This document shows positions 33,155 through 42,900 of a stretch of DNA of 64,000 nt, piece by piece. Below the pieces are notes generated by a model, which had not been told where the DNA came from, ran no database searches, and saw nothing but the letters and a program-made list of their open reading frames with translations. Both the position numbers and the translations under genes were made by a program. Every line of letters begins with the position of its first letter. Position 1 is the first letter of the stretch. Source of the stretch: JAZDFC01 sp043808235 (GTDB taxonomy: Bacteria > Bacteroidota > Ignavibacteria > Ignavibacteriales > Melioribacteraceae); the NCBI GenBank assembly GCA_043808235.1, contig JAZDFC010000084.1, positions 62,001 to 126,000 of the forward strand, given 5' to 3'.

Positions 33155-34300
33155 ATGTCATACTTATTTACATCCGAATCTGTTTCCGAAGGACATCCCG
33201 ATAAAGTCTGCGATGCCATATCCGATGGCGTTCTCGATGCGATATATGCTCAAGATCCGAATGCAAGAGTCGCATGCGAAACATTTGTAACAACCGGACT
33301 TGTTTTGGTAGGCGGAGAAGTTACTACCAATGCATATATCGACATTCAAGATGTCGTTCGCAAAACAGTTAGAGAAATTGGTTACACAAAAGCCGAATAC
33401 AAATTTGACGCCGAATCATGCTCGGTGTTAAATGCAATTCATTCTCAATCGCCCGATATTGCAATGGGTGTTGATAAAGGCGGCGCCGGCGATCAAGGAT
33501 TGATGTTCGGATATGCATGCGATCAGACACCCGAATTAATGCCGATGCCTATCGTGTTTGCACATAAACTTGTAAAGAAATTAACGGACATCAGAAAAAA
33601 GAATAATGCGTTAATGCCTTATTTACGTCCTGATTCAAAATCCCAAGTTACAATTGAGTACGATGAAAACAACAAACCAATTCACGTTGATACAGTTGTT
33701 ATTTCCACCCAACACGACGGTAACGTAAGCCAGAAAAAAATTAAAGATGACGTGATCAAATATGTTATAAAGGAAGTCATTCCTGAAAAATATCTAACTA
33801 AGAAAACGAAATATTATGTGAACCCAACGGGTCGTTTTGAAATTGGCGGACCACACGGCGACAGCGGTTTAACCGGAAGAAAAATAATCGTTGATACTTA
33901 CGGCGGATGGGCACAGCACGGCGGTGGTGCATTCTCAGGAAAAGACCCATCCAAAGTTGATAGAAGCGCGGCTTATGCAGCAAGACATATTGCCAAAAAT
34001 GTTGTGGCTGCAAAACTTGCTAAAGAATGTTTGGTGCAAGTTGCTTACGCAATTGGTGTCGCTCAACCGGTCTCAATTCACGTTGATACAAAAGGCACCG
34101 GCGTAATCCCCGATCAAGACATTGCAGCAATGATTAATAAAGAAGTTGATATGACTCCGAAAGGAATCATCGAACGTCTTCAATTAAGAAGACCTATCTA
34201 TCAAAAAACTTCTGCATACGGTCATTTCGGAAGAAACGATAAAGATTTTACATGGGAGAAATTGGATTTAGTCCCGGTTTTTAAGAATTATTTAAAATAA
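33155..34300 (+). CDS. metK: S-adenosylmethionine synthetase
   Basis: It makes the methyl donor SAM from methionine and ATP. The 381-residue protein has SEGHPDKVCDAISD at 11-24, GGAGDQGLMFGYA near 110, GGPHGDSGLTGRKIIVDTYGG and GGGAFSGKDPSKVDRSAAY, the full set of ATP, metal and active-site loops. GAGGT precedes the ATG. It lies 22 bases after the nucleotidyltransferase and 18 bases before the chosen ahcY start. With ahcY it forms the two ends of the methyl cycle: SAM made, SAH removed. There is no room for a SAM or SAH riboswitch directly ahead of it. Confidence 0.98.
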   Translation: MSYLFTSESVSEGHPDKVCDAISDGVLDAIYAQDPNARVACETFVTTGLVLVGGEVTTNAYIDIQDVVRKTVREIGYTKAEYKFDAESCSVLNAIHSQSPDIAMGVDKGGAGDQGLMFGYACDQTPELMPMPIVFAHKLVKKLTDIRKKNNALMPYLRPDSKSQVTIEYDENNKPIHVDTVVISTQHDGNVSQKKIKDDVIKYVIKEVIPEKYLTKKTKYYVNPTGRFEIGGPHGDSGLTGRKIIVDTYGGWAQHGGGAFSGKDPSKVDRSAAYAARHIAKNVVAAKLAKECLVQVAYAIGVAQPVSIHVDTKGTGVIPDQDIAAMINKEVDMTPKGIIERLQLRRPIYQKTSAYGHFGRNDKDFTWEKLDLVPVFKNYLK

Positions 34301-34318
34301 AAGGAGATGGAATTCTTT

Positions 34319-35596
34319 ATGGATTATAAAGCAGGTAAATACAAAGTAAAAGATTTAAGCCTCGCTGCCGATGGTAGAAAAAAAATCGAATGGGCTGAAT
34401 CGCGTATGCCGGTGTTGATGGCATTGAGAGAGAAGTACAGCAAATCGAAACCGTTAAAAGGTTACAAAATTGCCGGATGTCTCCACGTTACAAAAGAAAC
34501 AGCTGTTTTAATCGAAACTTTGAAAGCAGTTGGCGCACAGGTTAGTTGGAGCGGGTGCAACCCATTATCAACTCAGGATGAAATTGCCGCCGCGCTGGCT
34601 AAAAATGGAATTGAGATTTATGCATGGCACGGGCAGAGCGTTAAGGATTTCTACTGGTCGATTGAAAGAACCCTTGATATGAAACCAAACTTAACTCTCG
34701 ATGACGGCGCTGATTTAATTTTTACGGTTCACAATAAATTTCCAAAACTTGCTGAAAATATAATCGGCGGAACTGAAGAAACAACCACAGGCGTTCATCG
34801 TCTTCGTGCAATGGCTGCAGATAAAAAATTACTCTATCCTGTAATTGCCGTGAATGATGCCGAGACCAAATGGGACTTCGATAATGTTTATGGAACAGGT
34901 CAAAGTTCACTCGATGGTATTCTCCGCGCAACCTCTGTACTATTAGCCGGAAAGAATTTTGTTGTTGCAGGTTATGGTCACTGTGGTAAAGGATGCGCTG
35001 AAAGAGCCAAAGGAATGGGCGCCAACGTGATAGTTACTGAAGTAAAAGCGACCGCTGCATTAAAAGCCACACTTGAGGGTCACAATGTAATGAAGATGGA
35101 TGATGCCGCTAAAATCGGCGACATTTTTATTACTGCAACCGGAGTTAAGGATGTAATTGTAAAACGTCATTTTGATAAAATGAAAGACGGCGCAATTATT
35201 TGCAACACCGGTCATTATGATTGCGAAATAAACATCAACGAACTTGATGCGGTATCAAAATCGAAAAGAACCGTTAGAGCGAATAACGAAGAATATACTC
35301 TTAAAAACGGAAAGAAAATTTATTTGCTTGCTCAGGGAAGATTAGTAAATCTTGCCGCTGCAGAAGGCCACCCATCGGAAGTAATGGATATGTCATTCGC
35401 TAATCAATTCATGTCGCAGTTAAGATTAGTAAACCTTGACAAAGACGGCGTCATTTTGGATCCGGATGTATACGATATTCCCGAATCGCAAGACCAGGAA
35501 ATAGCGGGAGTAAAACTACGCACCATGGAAAAATCAATCGACAAGCTGACTAAAGAACAAGAAATATATATGAACGATTACAGTGCAGGCACGTAA
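34319..35596 (+). CDS. ahcY: Adenosylhomocysteinase
   Basis: It hydrolyses S-adenosylhomocysteine, the by-product of SAM-dependent methylation, to adenosine and homocysteine using bound NAD. The 425-residue protein shows KVKDLSLAADGRKKIEWAE, CLHVTKETAVLIETL, NDAETKWDFDN, and NAD motif GYGHCGKGCAERAKGMG; it ends EQEIYMNDY, near the conserved Lys-Tyr terminus. An upstream ATG at 34307 directly abuts AAGGAG (34301-34306), so that site cannot serve it. The ATG at 34319 is 12 bases beyond and matches the family start. It is cotranscribed with metK, and a strong terminator follows. Confidence 0.97.
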   Translation: MDYKAGKYKVKDLSLAADGRKKIEWAESRMPVLMALREKYSKSKPLKGYKIAGCLHVTKETAVLIETLKAVGAQVSWSGCNPLSTQDEIAAALAKNGIEIYAWHGQSVKDFYWSIERTLDMKPNLTLDDGADLIFTVHNKFPKLAENIIGGTEETTTGVHRLRAMAADKKLLYPVIAVNDAETKWDFDNVYGTGQSSLDGILRATSVLLAGKNFVVAGYGHCGKGCAERAKGMGANVIVTEVKATAALKATLEGHNVMKMDDAAKIGDIFITATGVKDVIVKRHFDKMKDGAIICNTGHYDCEININELDAVSKSKRTVRANNEEYTLKNGKKIYLLAQGRLVNLAAAEGHPSEVMDMSFANQFMSQLRLVNLDKDGVILDPDVYDIPESQDQEIAGVKLRTMEKSIDKLTKEQEIYMNDYSAGT

Positions 35597-35618
35597 TATC
35601 CATTTCTTTTTGATATTT

Positions 35619-35660
35619 AAAACCCGGATCGGTATTTACCTTTCCGGGTTTTTTGTTTTC
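35619..35660 (+). terminator. Rho-independent terminator after ahcY
   Basis: The 10-bp stem AAAACCCGGA/TCCGGGTTTT has a 14-base loop and continues into more T. It lies between two convergent transcripts and ends 17 bases before the receiver gene stop. Confidence 0.85.
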
Positions 35661-35676
35661 AATAGAAAGATTGGTT

Positions 35677-36069
35677 TTACTTTCTTCTTTTCTTAGAAAG
35701 AACGGAGAGCAAAGAATCCAATAGAATTTTTGTATCGGAGGGTTTGGTCATATAAAGATCACATCCGGCATCAAGGGCATTAAATCTATCTTGTTGAAGA
35801 ACATGAGCGGTATAACATATCACAGGTAAATCGGAAAATTTAGGGTTGTTTCTCAACTCTCTTGTTAATTCCAGACCATCTTTATCGCCGTTTAAAGAAA
35901 TATCCATCAAGATAACATCAAAACGATCATTGTTTAAGCATGCATAAAACGATTCTGCCGAATCACAAAAACTGATGTCAAAAGTTTTCTGCAAGTAAAC
36001 TTCAAGAAATTTCCTATTCTCCTCATTATCTTCAGTAATTAGTAATTTCGGTTTTAAAGATTCATTCAT
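35677..36069 (-). CDS. Single-domain response regulator (receiver only)
   Basis: A 130-residue CheY-like receiver. Acidic pocket residues E13-D14, phosphoacceptor D56 in VILMDISLNG, Thr in CYTAHV and Lys in MTKPSD are all present. There is no output domain, so it must act by protein contact or as a phosphate relay. Its ATG overlaps the stop of the kinase gene by four bases (36066-36069), which marks the kinase as its partner. Mixed signalling with another output protein elsewhere is likely. Confidence 0.92.
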   Translation of the reverse strand: MNESLKPKLLITEDNEENRKFLEVYLQKTFDISFCDSAESFYACLNNDRFDVILMDISLNGDKDGLELTRELRNNPKFSDLPVICYTAHVLQQDRFNALDAGCDLYMTKPSDTKILLDSLLSVLSKKRRK

Positions 36070-37352
36070 TTATTATTCCCTCTAAACTTGATAGTAAATA
36101 TTGACCCCGAGTTCACCTCGCTTTTAACTTCAATTTCCGCGTTATTCAATTCTATGAAGTTCTTTACAAGCGCAAGACCCAATCCCGTCCCTTCGAAAGG
36201 TCTTGTATATCCGGTTTTTTCCTGCGAAAACGGCGCGAAAATTTTATCAATATATTCTTGTGAAATGCCAATTCCCGTATCTGCAATCTCAATACAAATT
36301 CGCTCCCCTTCTTCGAATGCGTTTACTGAAATTGTCCCCCGACTTGTGTACTTGAATGCATTGTCAATTAGATTAATCAAAATTTGAACAACAGAATAAT
36401 GATCGGCATAGATATTTGATTTTTCGGGAAGATGGTTATTGTAAACAAATTTTATTTTTTTCTCTTCCGCAAAGGATAAAAACTCCCTGTGTACAGTCTG
36501 CATAATACTGTTCAAATCAATAATCTCTTTATTGATTTCATATTTACCGGTTTGAATCTGAGACATATTTAATAATAGATCAACTGTTCTGTACAACTTC
36601 TTACTGTTATTCTCCATCGAAAGGAAAATGTCTTTATAATCCTGCAACGCGTTGTCTTCAATCTCTTTCCTCAGATATTCCGAATATCCTTGAATTACAA
36701 CTAAGGGCGATCTAATCTCATGTGAAATTTGGGCTAAGAACTGTTCCTTAATTCTTTTTGATTCTTCGGCTCTTTTAAGCGCTATTTTTAATTCCGCTTC
36801 TTTAACTTTCAGTTCAGTCACATCACGGCCATATATCTGGCAGAACTCAAACTTTTGAGAACCAATAAGAATGAATTGATAATGCTTTTCGTCAACCACC
36901 GTTGCAAAATGCATTGTAAATCCATTTTTAATTATATCGAGGACTTCATCTGTTTTGAGTTCCGGGAAAATGCTGTCAATCTGATCGCCGAGCAAACCAT
37001 TTTGAGGATATAATTTGTGAGCAGAGTTATTGGCAAGGATAATTTTTCCTTTGTTGTCGCACCTTAGAACGGGATCCGGCGACAACTCGGCAAATAGCGC
37101 CATCAATTCCGCTTGCTGAAGTCTGAGATTCTCTTGCTCTTTCAAATGACGCTGCCGCATTGGCACAATAATATACTTAAAATAGATAACCGTAATTGAA
37201 AAGACAATCAAGAGCAGAAGGAGTGAATAGATTAGCGGATTTTCCAGGTTTAGAAATGTTTGCGGAGAAAGATCTTCCATATAGTTAAATGAGTTTGAAG
37301 TGTCTTGACCCAAATCTTGTAATATTAATACTAACAACATTTTTAAAATCAT
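36066..37352 (-). CDS. Membrane-anchored PAS sensor histidine kinase
   Basis: A 428-residue sensor. A short N-terminal tail, one clear transmembrane helix at about 40-63, and a PAS domain at about 84-180 (SPDPVLRCDNKGKIILANNSA) are followed by a HisKA domain with H211 in ISHEIRSPL. The ATPase domain then has LINLIDNAFKYT (N box), IADTGIGIS (G1) and GTGLGLALVKNF (G2). It autophosphorylates and should pass phosphate to the adjacent receiver protein. Since there is little periplasmic sequence, sensing is probably by PAS or via the membrane. Two unknown envelope genes precede it on the same strand, 65 bases away. Confidence 0.92.
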   Translation of the reverse strand: MILKMLLVLILQDLGQDTSNSFNYMEDLSPQTFLNLENPLIYSLLLLLIVFSITVIYFKYIIVPMRQRHLKEQENLRLQQAELMALFAELSPDPVLRCDNKGKIILANNSAHKLYPQNGLLGDQIDSIFPELKTDEVLDIIKNGFTMHFATVVDEKHYQFILIGSQKFEFCQIYGRDVTELKVKEAELKIALKRAEESKRIKEQFLAQISHEIRSPLVVIQGYSEYLRKEIEDNALQDYKDIFLSMENNSKKLYRTVDLLLNMSQIQTGKYEINKEIIDLNSIMQTVHREFLSFAEEKKIKFVYNNHLPEKSNIYADHYSVVQILINLIDNAFKYTSRGTISVNAFEEGERICIEIADTGIGISQEYIDKIFAPFSQEKTGYTRPFEGTGLGLALVKNFIELNNAEIEVKSEVNSGSIFTIKFRGNNK

Positions 37353-37417
37353 AAACTTGCGCTTTAATAATAGAATTATTTATATATTCAAAAATGTAAC
37401 AACCATCGAATTGTTGG

Positions 37418-38002
37418 TTATCTTGTTTTTATTTTCAACTTGGGACATTCCATCTTGTATAAAGTAAAGAATATTCCCATAAATCCCTGGAAGAAACTCG
37501 TACTAAAGAAATATGCGGTCGCCAGAGTAAAGCCAACAATTATATTAACTACCTTAAGTATTGTTGTCAATTCAAATAACATTAGAACGATAAACGTAAC
37601 ATCAATAGTTCGATATTGTACATAGTCCATCGAAAAAGATGTCATAATGAATAGAAAGATAATAAACTCAACGGTTACAAGTAACATTAAATCAAATTCA
37701 AAATTCAATGTTACAAACCTTGGGATTAATATTAAAACCAACGGCAGCGATAAGAAGAACCAATATTTTTTTATAAGGTCTTTAGGTAATATTGAAAGTA
37801 ATCGGAGAAGTGATAATAACAAATAGAAAAAAGGCGGAAGATTTTGATTAGCAAAGTGCATATAAACAATAGCAAAGGGGTCGATCAAAGCTAAAATCAA
37901 AAAGAACAGAAAAAATCTCCCTCCATATTGCTTTATTGGAGGGAGTAACCAAATAAAAATACAAATGTAAAATAAGACTTGATAAAATTGATTAATATTC
38001 AT
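37418..38002 (-). CDS. Polytopic membrane protein of unknown function
   Basis: A 194-residue, very hydrophobic protein with six or seven predicted membrane spans and few charged residues. It shows no family signature I know. The ATG at 38002 is chosen because it forms TAATG with the stop of the preceding gene and has AAGGAA five bases upstream; a longer frame from 38053 would overlap that gene by 52 bases. This tight coupling means the two proteins are made together. Transcription could continue into the kinase gene 65 bases downstream, so a role as its membrane partner is possible but unproven. Confidence 0.7.
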   Translation of the reverse strand: MNINQFYQVLFYICIFIWLLPPIKQYGGRFFLFFLILALIDPFAIVYMHFANQNLPPFFYLLLSLLRLLSILPKDLIKKYWFFLSLPLVLILIPRFVTLNFEFDLMLLVTVEFIIFLFIMTSFSMDYVQYRTIDVTFIVLMLFELTTILKVVNIIVGFTLATAYFFSTSFFQGFMGIFFTLYKMECPKLKIKTR

Positions 38003-38505
38003 TATTTCCTTAGACAATACGGAGGGCATATAGTACTCATTTCGAGAGTACACAACCCATTTGTAATTGTAACTTTTTTTGCTCTTCGCTCTACTTTAGT
38101 AATTGATTGATTTCCGAGTTCTACAACTTTTTTAACCATACTCTTACTGTAAAGATTCAGTGGATCAGAATCTTCAATAACGTTCCGATTAGGAACTCCG
38201 AGTTGTCTGTCCATACCGGCATAAAATATTTTATACGGCGATATTAACTCTCGGTACTCGTTAGTAATAATTATCTGATTATTTTTAATTGTGAACATTG
38301 CATAATTCTCAGCTTTATCTACTATTGTTAATAGCTCTTGAGAATCAATACTAATTGACTCGAGAACGGGACCATAAAGCTGATCAATTTCTTCGTTAGT
38401 AAATATTTTACCAACTACCCCAAGTTCGCCTTGAGCAAACATAGAGCCGCACGTTAACAGTAAAAATACTGTAAGGGTTAAAAAAACGGTTTTGGACTTG
38501 AACAT
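38002..38505 (-). CDS. Secreted protein of unknown function
   Basis: A 167-residue protein with a signal peptide (1-25, ending SMFAQ). The mature part has no motif I can place. It includes IFTNEEIDQLYGPVLESISI and a stretch NNQIIITNEYRELISPY, and ends with four cysteines (139 onwards: NGLCTLEMSTICPPYCLRK includes three of them). It is translationally coupled (TAATG) to the membrane protein downstream. It might be a periplasmic sensor component of the kinase unit that follows. Confidence 0.65.
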   Translation of the reverse strand: MFKSKTVFLTLTVFLLLTCGSMFAQGELGVVGKIFTNEEIDQLYGPVLESISIDSQELLTIVDKAENYAMFTIKNNQIIITNEYRELISPYKIFYAGMDRQLGVPNRNVIEDSDPLNLYSKSMVKKVVELGNQSITKVERRAKKVTITNGLCTLEMSTICPPYCLRK

Positions 38506-38798
38506 TCTACTACTCCTTGAATTAGTTTTAGAATGAAAATAATTAGTTAATAAACCCTAAAGGGATATTTCAATGAACATAAAAGCAATTATATATCCTC
38601 AATTATTCTTAGTAATTGGGAATAATTTACTGCGTTTAATTTGTTAAATCTATCTTACGATTTTAATATAGCAGGCGTCATAGACTTTTTATTCAACGCA
38701 ACTATAATTGACGCTGACACAATGAGAAATCCGAATTAGCCAACAAATTATCAATTACAAGACTATTTAACATAATAATAATAATAATTCTTTTAAAA
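38506..38798. other. AT-rich intergenic region
   Basis: About 290 bases between amrS and the secreted-protein gene, both on the minus strand. They contain an (AAT)n-like run near 38773-38788 and no open frame or RNA that I can support. The promoter of the secreted/membrane/kinase unit should be at its left end. Confidence 0.4.
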
Positions 38799-39821
38799 TT
38801 AAGCAAATACTCCGGCAATCTTTGTTCTACATTTATAACATTTTTCGTCGATGATTTTATTATTCAGTACCGAATGCCAGTCCCTTATTATTAATGGCTC
38901 TCCGCAAGCCGGGCAATATGTAGTCTGACTTTCCGTACTATGTACGTTGCCCGTGTAACAATATTTAATTCCGAGATCGATCGCTGTTTTTCTTGCCATC
39001 ATTAATGTAGATGCCGGAGTTCTATTTTTATCCTGCATTTTAAAATCAGGGTGAAATGCCGTAAAATGGAGGGGTACGGCCTCGCCGAGATTAGATAAAA
39101 TCCATTCACACATTCGTTTTATCTCATCAAGCGAATCATTTTCTCCGGGTATTAATAACGTTGTAATTTCTAACCATACATCGGTTTCCTTTTTTAACCA
39201 GATAAGTGTATCAAGAACATCATTAAGATGAGAGGAGGTAAGTTTATTGTAAAATTTTTCTGAGAATGCTTTCAAATCCACATTTGCAGCATCTATAAAT
39301 TCATAGACTTCTTTTCGTGCATTCTTGTCAATGTAACCCGCCGTAACCATTACGGATTTTATTTTCTCTTCACGCGCAAGTTTCGAAATATCAATAACGT
39401 ACTCTCCAAAAATTGTCGGATCGTTATATGTAAAAGCGATTGAAGGAGTTTTATATTTTTGGGCAATCTCAATAACATCTTCGGGTGTGGCGTAAAGCGA
39501 ATGGGTTTCATCGATTCGCGCTTTACTTGTGGTCCAATTTTGACAAAACTTACAACCAAGGTTACAGCCAGCAGTTCCAAAACTTAATATTTGTGTCCCG
39601 GGTATAAAATGGTTTAATGGTTTTTTTTCAATAGGATCAATTCCGAAACCGGTTGGCCTGCCATATCCAATTGAAAATAATTTGCCGAGAATGTTTTCCC
39701 GGACAAAGCAAAAACCCTTTTGTCCTTCTCCTATAGTGCAATACCTTGGGCATAATGTGCAGAGGAGTTTCCCGTTGCCGGCAGGTTCCCACCATTTGGC
39801 TTCGTGCAAATTGTCTTTCAT
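38799..39821 (-). CDS. amrS: AmmeMemoRadiSam-system radical SAM enzyme
   Basis: A 340-residue radical SAM protein. The cluster motif is C86-NLG-C90-KF-C93. The N-terminal CTLCPRYCTIGEGQKGFCFVREN is a cysteine-rich lead-in of this family, and the C-terminus has CxxC pairs (CPACGEP... CYKCRTK), suggesting a zinc ribbon. It corresponds to the AmrS component of the AmmeMemoRadiSam system, usually encoded beside a MEMO-like protein and an AMMECR1-like protein. Neither partner is in this window. The chemistry in most bacteria is unknown. It is a lone gene flanked by AT-rich spacers. Confidence 0.9.
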   Translation of the reverse strand: MKDNLHEAKWWEPAGNGKLLCTLCPRYCTIGEGQKGFCFVRENILGKLFSIGYGRPTGFGIDPIEKKPLNHFIPGTQILSFGTAGCNLGCKFCQNWTTSKARIDETHSLYATPEDVIEIAQKYKTPSIAFTYNDPTIFGEYVIDISKLAREEKIKSVMVTAGYIDKNARKEVYEFIDAANVDLKAFSEKFYNKLTSSHLNDVLDTLIWLKKETDVWLEITTLLIPGENDSLDEIKRMCEWILSNLGEAVPLHFTAFHPDFKMQDKNRTPASTLMMARKTAIDLGIKYCYTGNVHSTESQTTYCPACGEPLIIRDWHSVLNNKIIDEKCYKCRTKIAGVFA

Positions 39822-39901
39822 AATTACTTCTTAAATTTTCTAGTCTGACTTTAAATTAAGATATTAATTAATGATTTGCATTCGTTCTATTTGGAGAAAA
39901 C

Positions 39902-42900
39902 TCAAACAGATTTTATCGGAAGAGCTATTACAAACACGGTCCCCTTTCCCAGCTCGCTCTCAACTCTTATATGTCCATTATGAAGTTCGATGAGATCTTT
40001 TACAATGGACAATCCAAGACCGATTGATGATTCCTCGCCTGTTGGACGCGCGGAAAGTTTTTCAAATTTCCCGAATATTTTTTTCTTATCATCTTCGGTA
40101 AGACCAGGTCCCTCGTCCCTGAGCCTGACTTCAACAATCTCCAGCAATAAATTAAGTTCTACATAGATGTTTTTATTGAATGGGGAATATTTTATGGCAT
40201 TGCTTAAGAGATTGCTGAACACATCTTCTAATTTTGTTTCATCAGCCGTTATCAATATTTCGCCCGGTGTATTAAACAAAATATTTTGATTCTTCTTTTG
40301 TGAAAGATTTTTGAAGTTTGCTATTACCGTTTCTAAAAGTTTTGATATATCAAATTCTCTGCAATGCAAACTAAGTTTTTTGCTTTCGTGATGAGCTGTT
40401 TTTAAAACATCTTCTATTAAATCCAGCATTTTGTTTGAGGATCTCTTAATTAATTCCATCGGCTCGACTGTATTTGCATCTAATTTTGGTTCATCAAGAA
40501 CAAGATCGCAACAGCTTTTTATTACATTCAGCGGATTCCGGAGATCATGTGCGGCCATGTTAAGTAAGTCGGTTTTCAACTTGTTCACATTAATTAGTTC
40601 CTGATTTACCGCATCTAATTCTGTTTTTGCTTTTTCAATCTCGGCGAAAGCTAATTCAACTCGTTTCTTCTCTTCGTTCAAGGATTTTGTTTTTTCCTCA
40701 ACAAGAATCTGAAGTTTTTTCTGCACCACAATAATCTTACGATGCCGAATATGTAAATACAAAAATAATCCGCCAATAATGAGAACGCAGATTAGTATAT
40801 AAAACCATATTGTTTGGTAAAAGTAAGGTTCAATTGTTACAATCAATTCAACCGGGTTATTATCCCAGGTTCCATTGTTGCCGCAAGAAATCAGTTTGAA
40901 TTTGTATTCCCCCGGCGGTATTTTATTATAAAAAGCCGTTCTCCTCGTACCTGCATTAATCCAATCATTGTCATAACCCTCGAGTATATACCTGAACTGG
41001 ATTCTTTCCGGTGTTGACAGACATGGCGAAGAATAGCTTATTTCAAATTTATTTGTTCCGGCTCTTAATTCAATCTTTCCGTTGAAGTCAATCTCGTTTT
41101 CGTCAACCACAAATCTTTCGATGATATTTATAGATTGAAATGCTGACTTTGAAATTTTACCCGGATCAATAATTGCTAATCCCTTTATAGTCGGGAAAAT
41201 TATCTTGCCTTCTTTGGTTAATATACCGGAAGGTTTGTTCCCGCCATTGCATTCACTGTTTATCATTCCATCGGATTTGTTAAACAACATCGGGAATACA
41301 GATTTAGTTTTTCCGGAAAGATAACTATTAATATCTATCCGTTTTAATTGAAAAATGCCGTTGTTTGTGCTGCACCAAATGTTTTTTTCGAGATCCTCCA
41401 AGGCTGCATAAATCACTCCGTTAGCAAAATCAGATTGAAAATTAATGACACTAAATTTCTTTCCATTATAAACACTCAAACCATTTACAGTTGAGAACCA
41501 CAACAATCCCGATGAATCGAGAAAGATATCCTTAACAGAATTACTTGGGAGTCCGTCATCAATATCAAATTTCTTGAACTCACTTCCGTCATATTGAACA
41601 ACTCCGCTAATATCGGTGGCAATCCAAATATTGCCTTCCCGATCTTCAGCAAAAGATCTAATAATATTGTTTTGCCCTTTGTTAAAACTATCAAATGAAA
41701 ATATTTTCCCATCGGTTAATTTTACAAAACCTTTACCCGTCCCTATCCAATAATTCTTTTTCGAATCTTCGAACAGAGCATGAATGTTTCCGTCCGGCAA
41801 TTCTTTGATAATTATTGAGACGGATTGTTTATCGAGGTCAAAGAGTGCAACTCCTGCTCCATAAGTCCCAATAAAAGTATCTTCATTAGTGTCAATCAAT
41901 ACTGATCTAATAACATTTGCGGGAAAGTCTGTTGTTCTTGAATATTCAAAAAATTGCTTTCCGTCAAATTTTATCAACCCGCTGCCATATGAACCCACCC
42001 ACAAATTTCCATTTTGATCTTGCTGCACCGAAAACAAAAAATCATTGGGCAATCCGTTGGTGGTTGAAATGGTTTCAATAAACTTCTTATTTATCCTGTT
42101 CAATCCACCGCCATAAGTTCCCACCCAAATATTATCTTCCCTGTCAACAAAAACATCGCCAATTAAATTGTCGCTCAATCCTTCAGTAACAGAGAACCGA
42201 TAAAATTTGCCATCCTTAAACAGATATACTCCATATATGGTTGAAGCTAACCATAAATTTCCGTTATTGTCCTGCGCTATTTTTTTTATTCCTATCGGCA
42301 TTGGCGTAATGGAAAATTTAAAAACTGACTTGCCTTCGCCGGATAACAAATACAGTCCGATCGAATCAGCAGCCCATATCCGGCGTTGCTTATCCTGAAA
42401 TATAACGTCGATCATTTTATTTTTTATCAGATCGTTTTCATATGGACGATATTCATTTTCATGCTTAATAATTATTTTGCCGTTTGAATCTATAAACCAT
42501 ACCCTACCTTCGCTATCCTCAAACTCAGGCGTCATGATGAGAGGAGAATTATTTTTTTCGGAAGCTCGATAAATTTTCCCTTTAAAAAAATAATTCAGCC
42601 CGCCGAGTGTTTTAATCCAAACTCTGTCTTTACTATCATGAAGAATATTCCCGCAGTAATTACTATATAAGCCATCATCAGTTGTAAATAAAGTTTCTTT
42701 CGATTTTTCCAAAAGTACTATGCCTCCACCCGAAGTGCTTATCCAAATATTCCGCTTACGGTCTTCGTAAACTTCTGTAACATATCTCGTTAATGTGGGA
42801 AATTTCCTCTGTAAATTAGCGGAGTTAAATTTAGTGCCGTCAAATTTTACCGCGCCATTCTGCGTACCAATCCACAAATACCCTTTTGAGTCCTGAGTAA

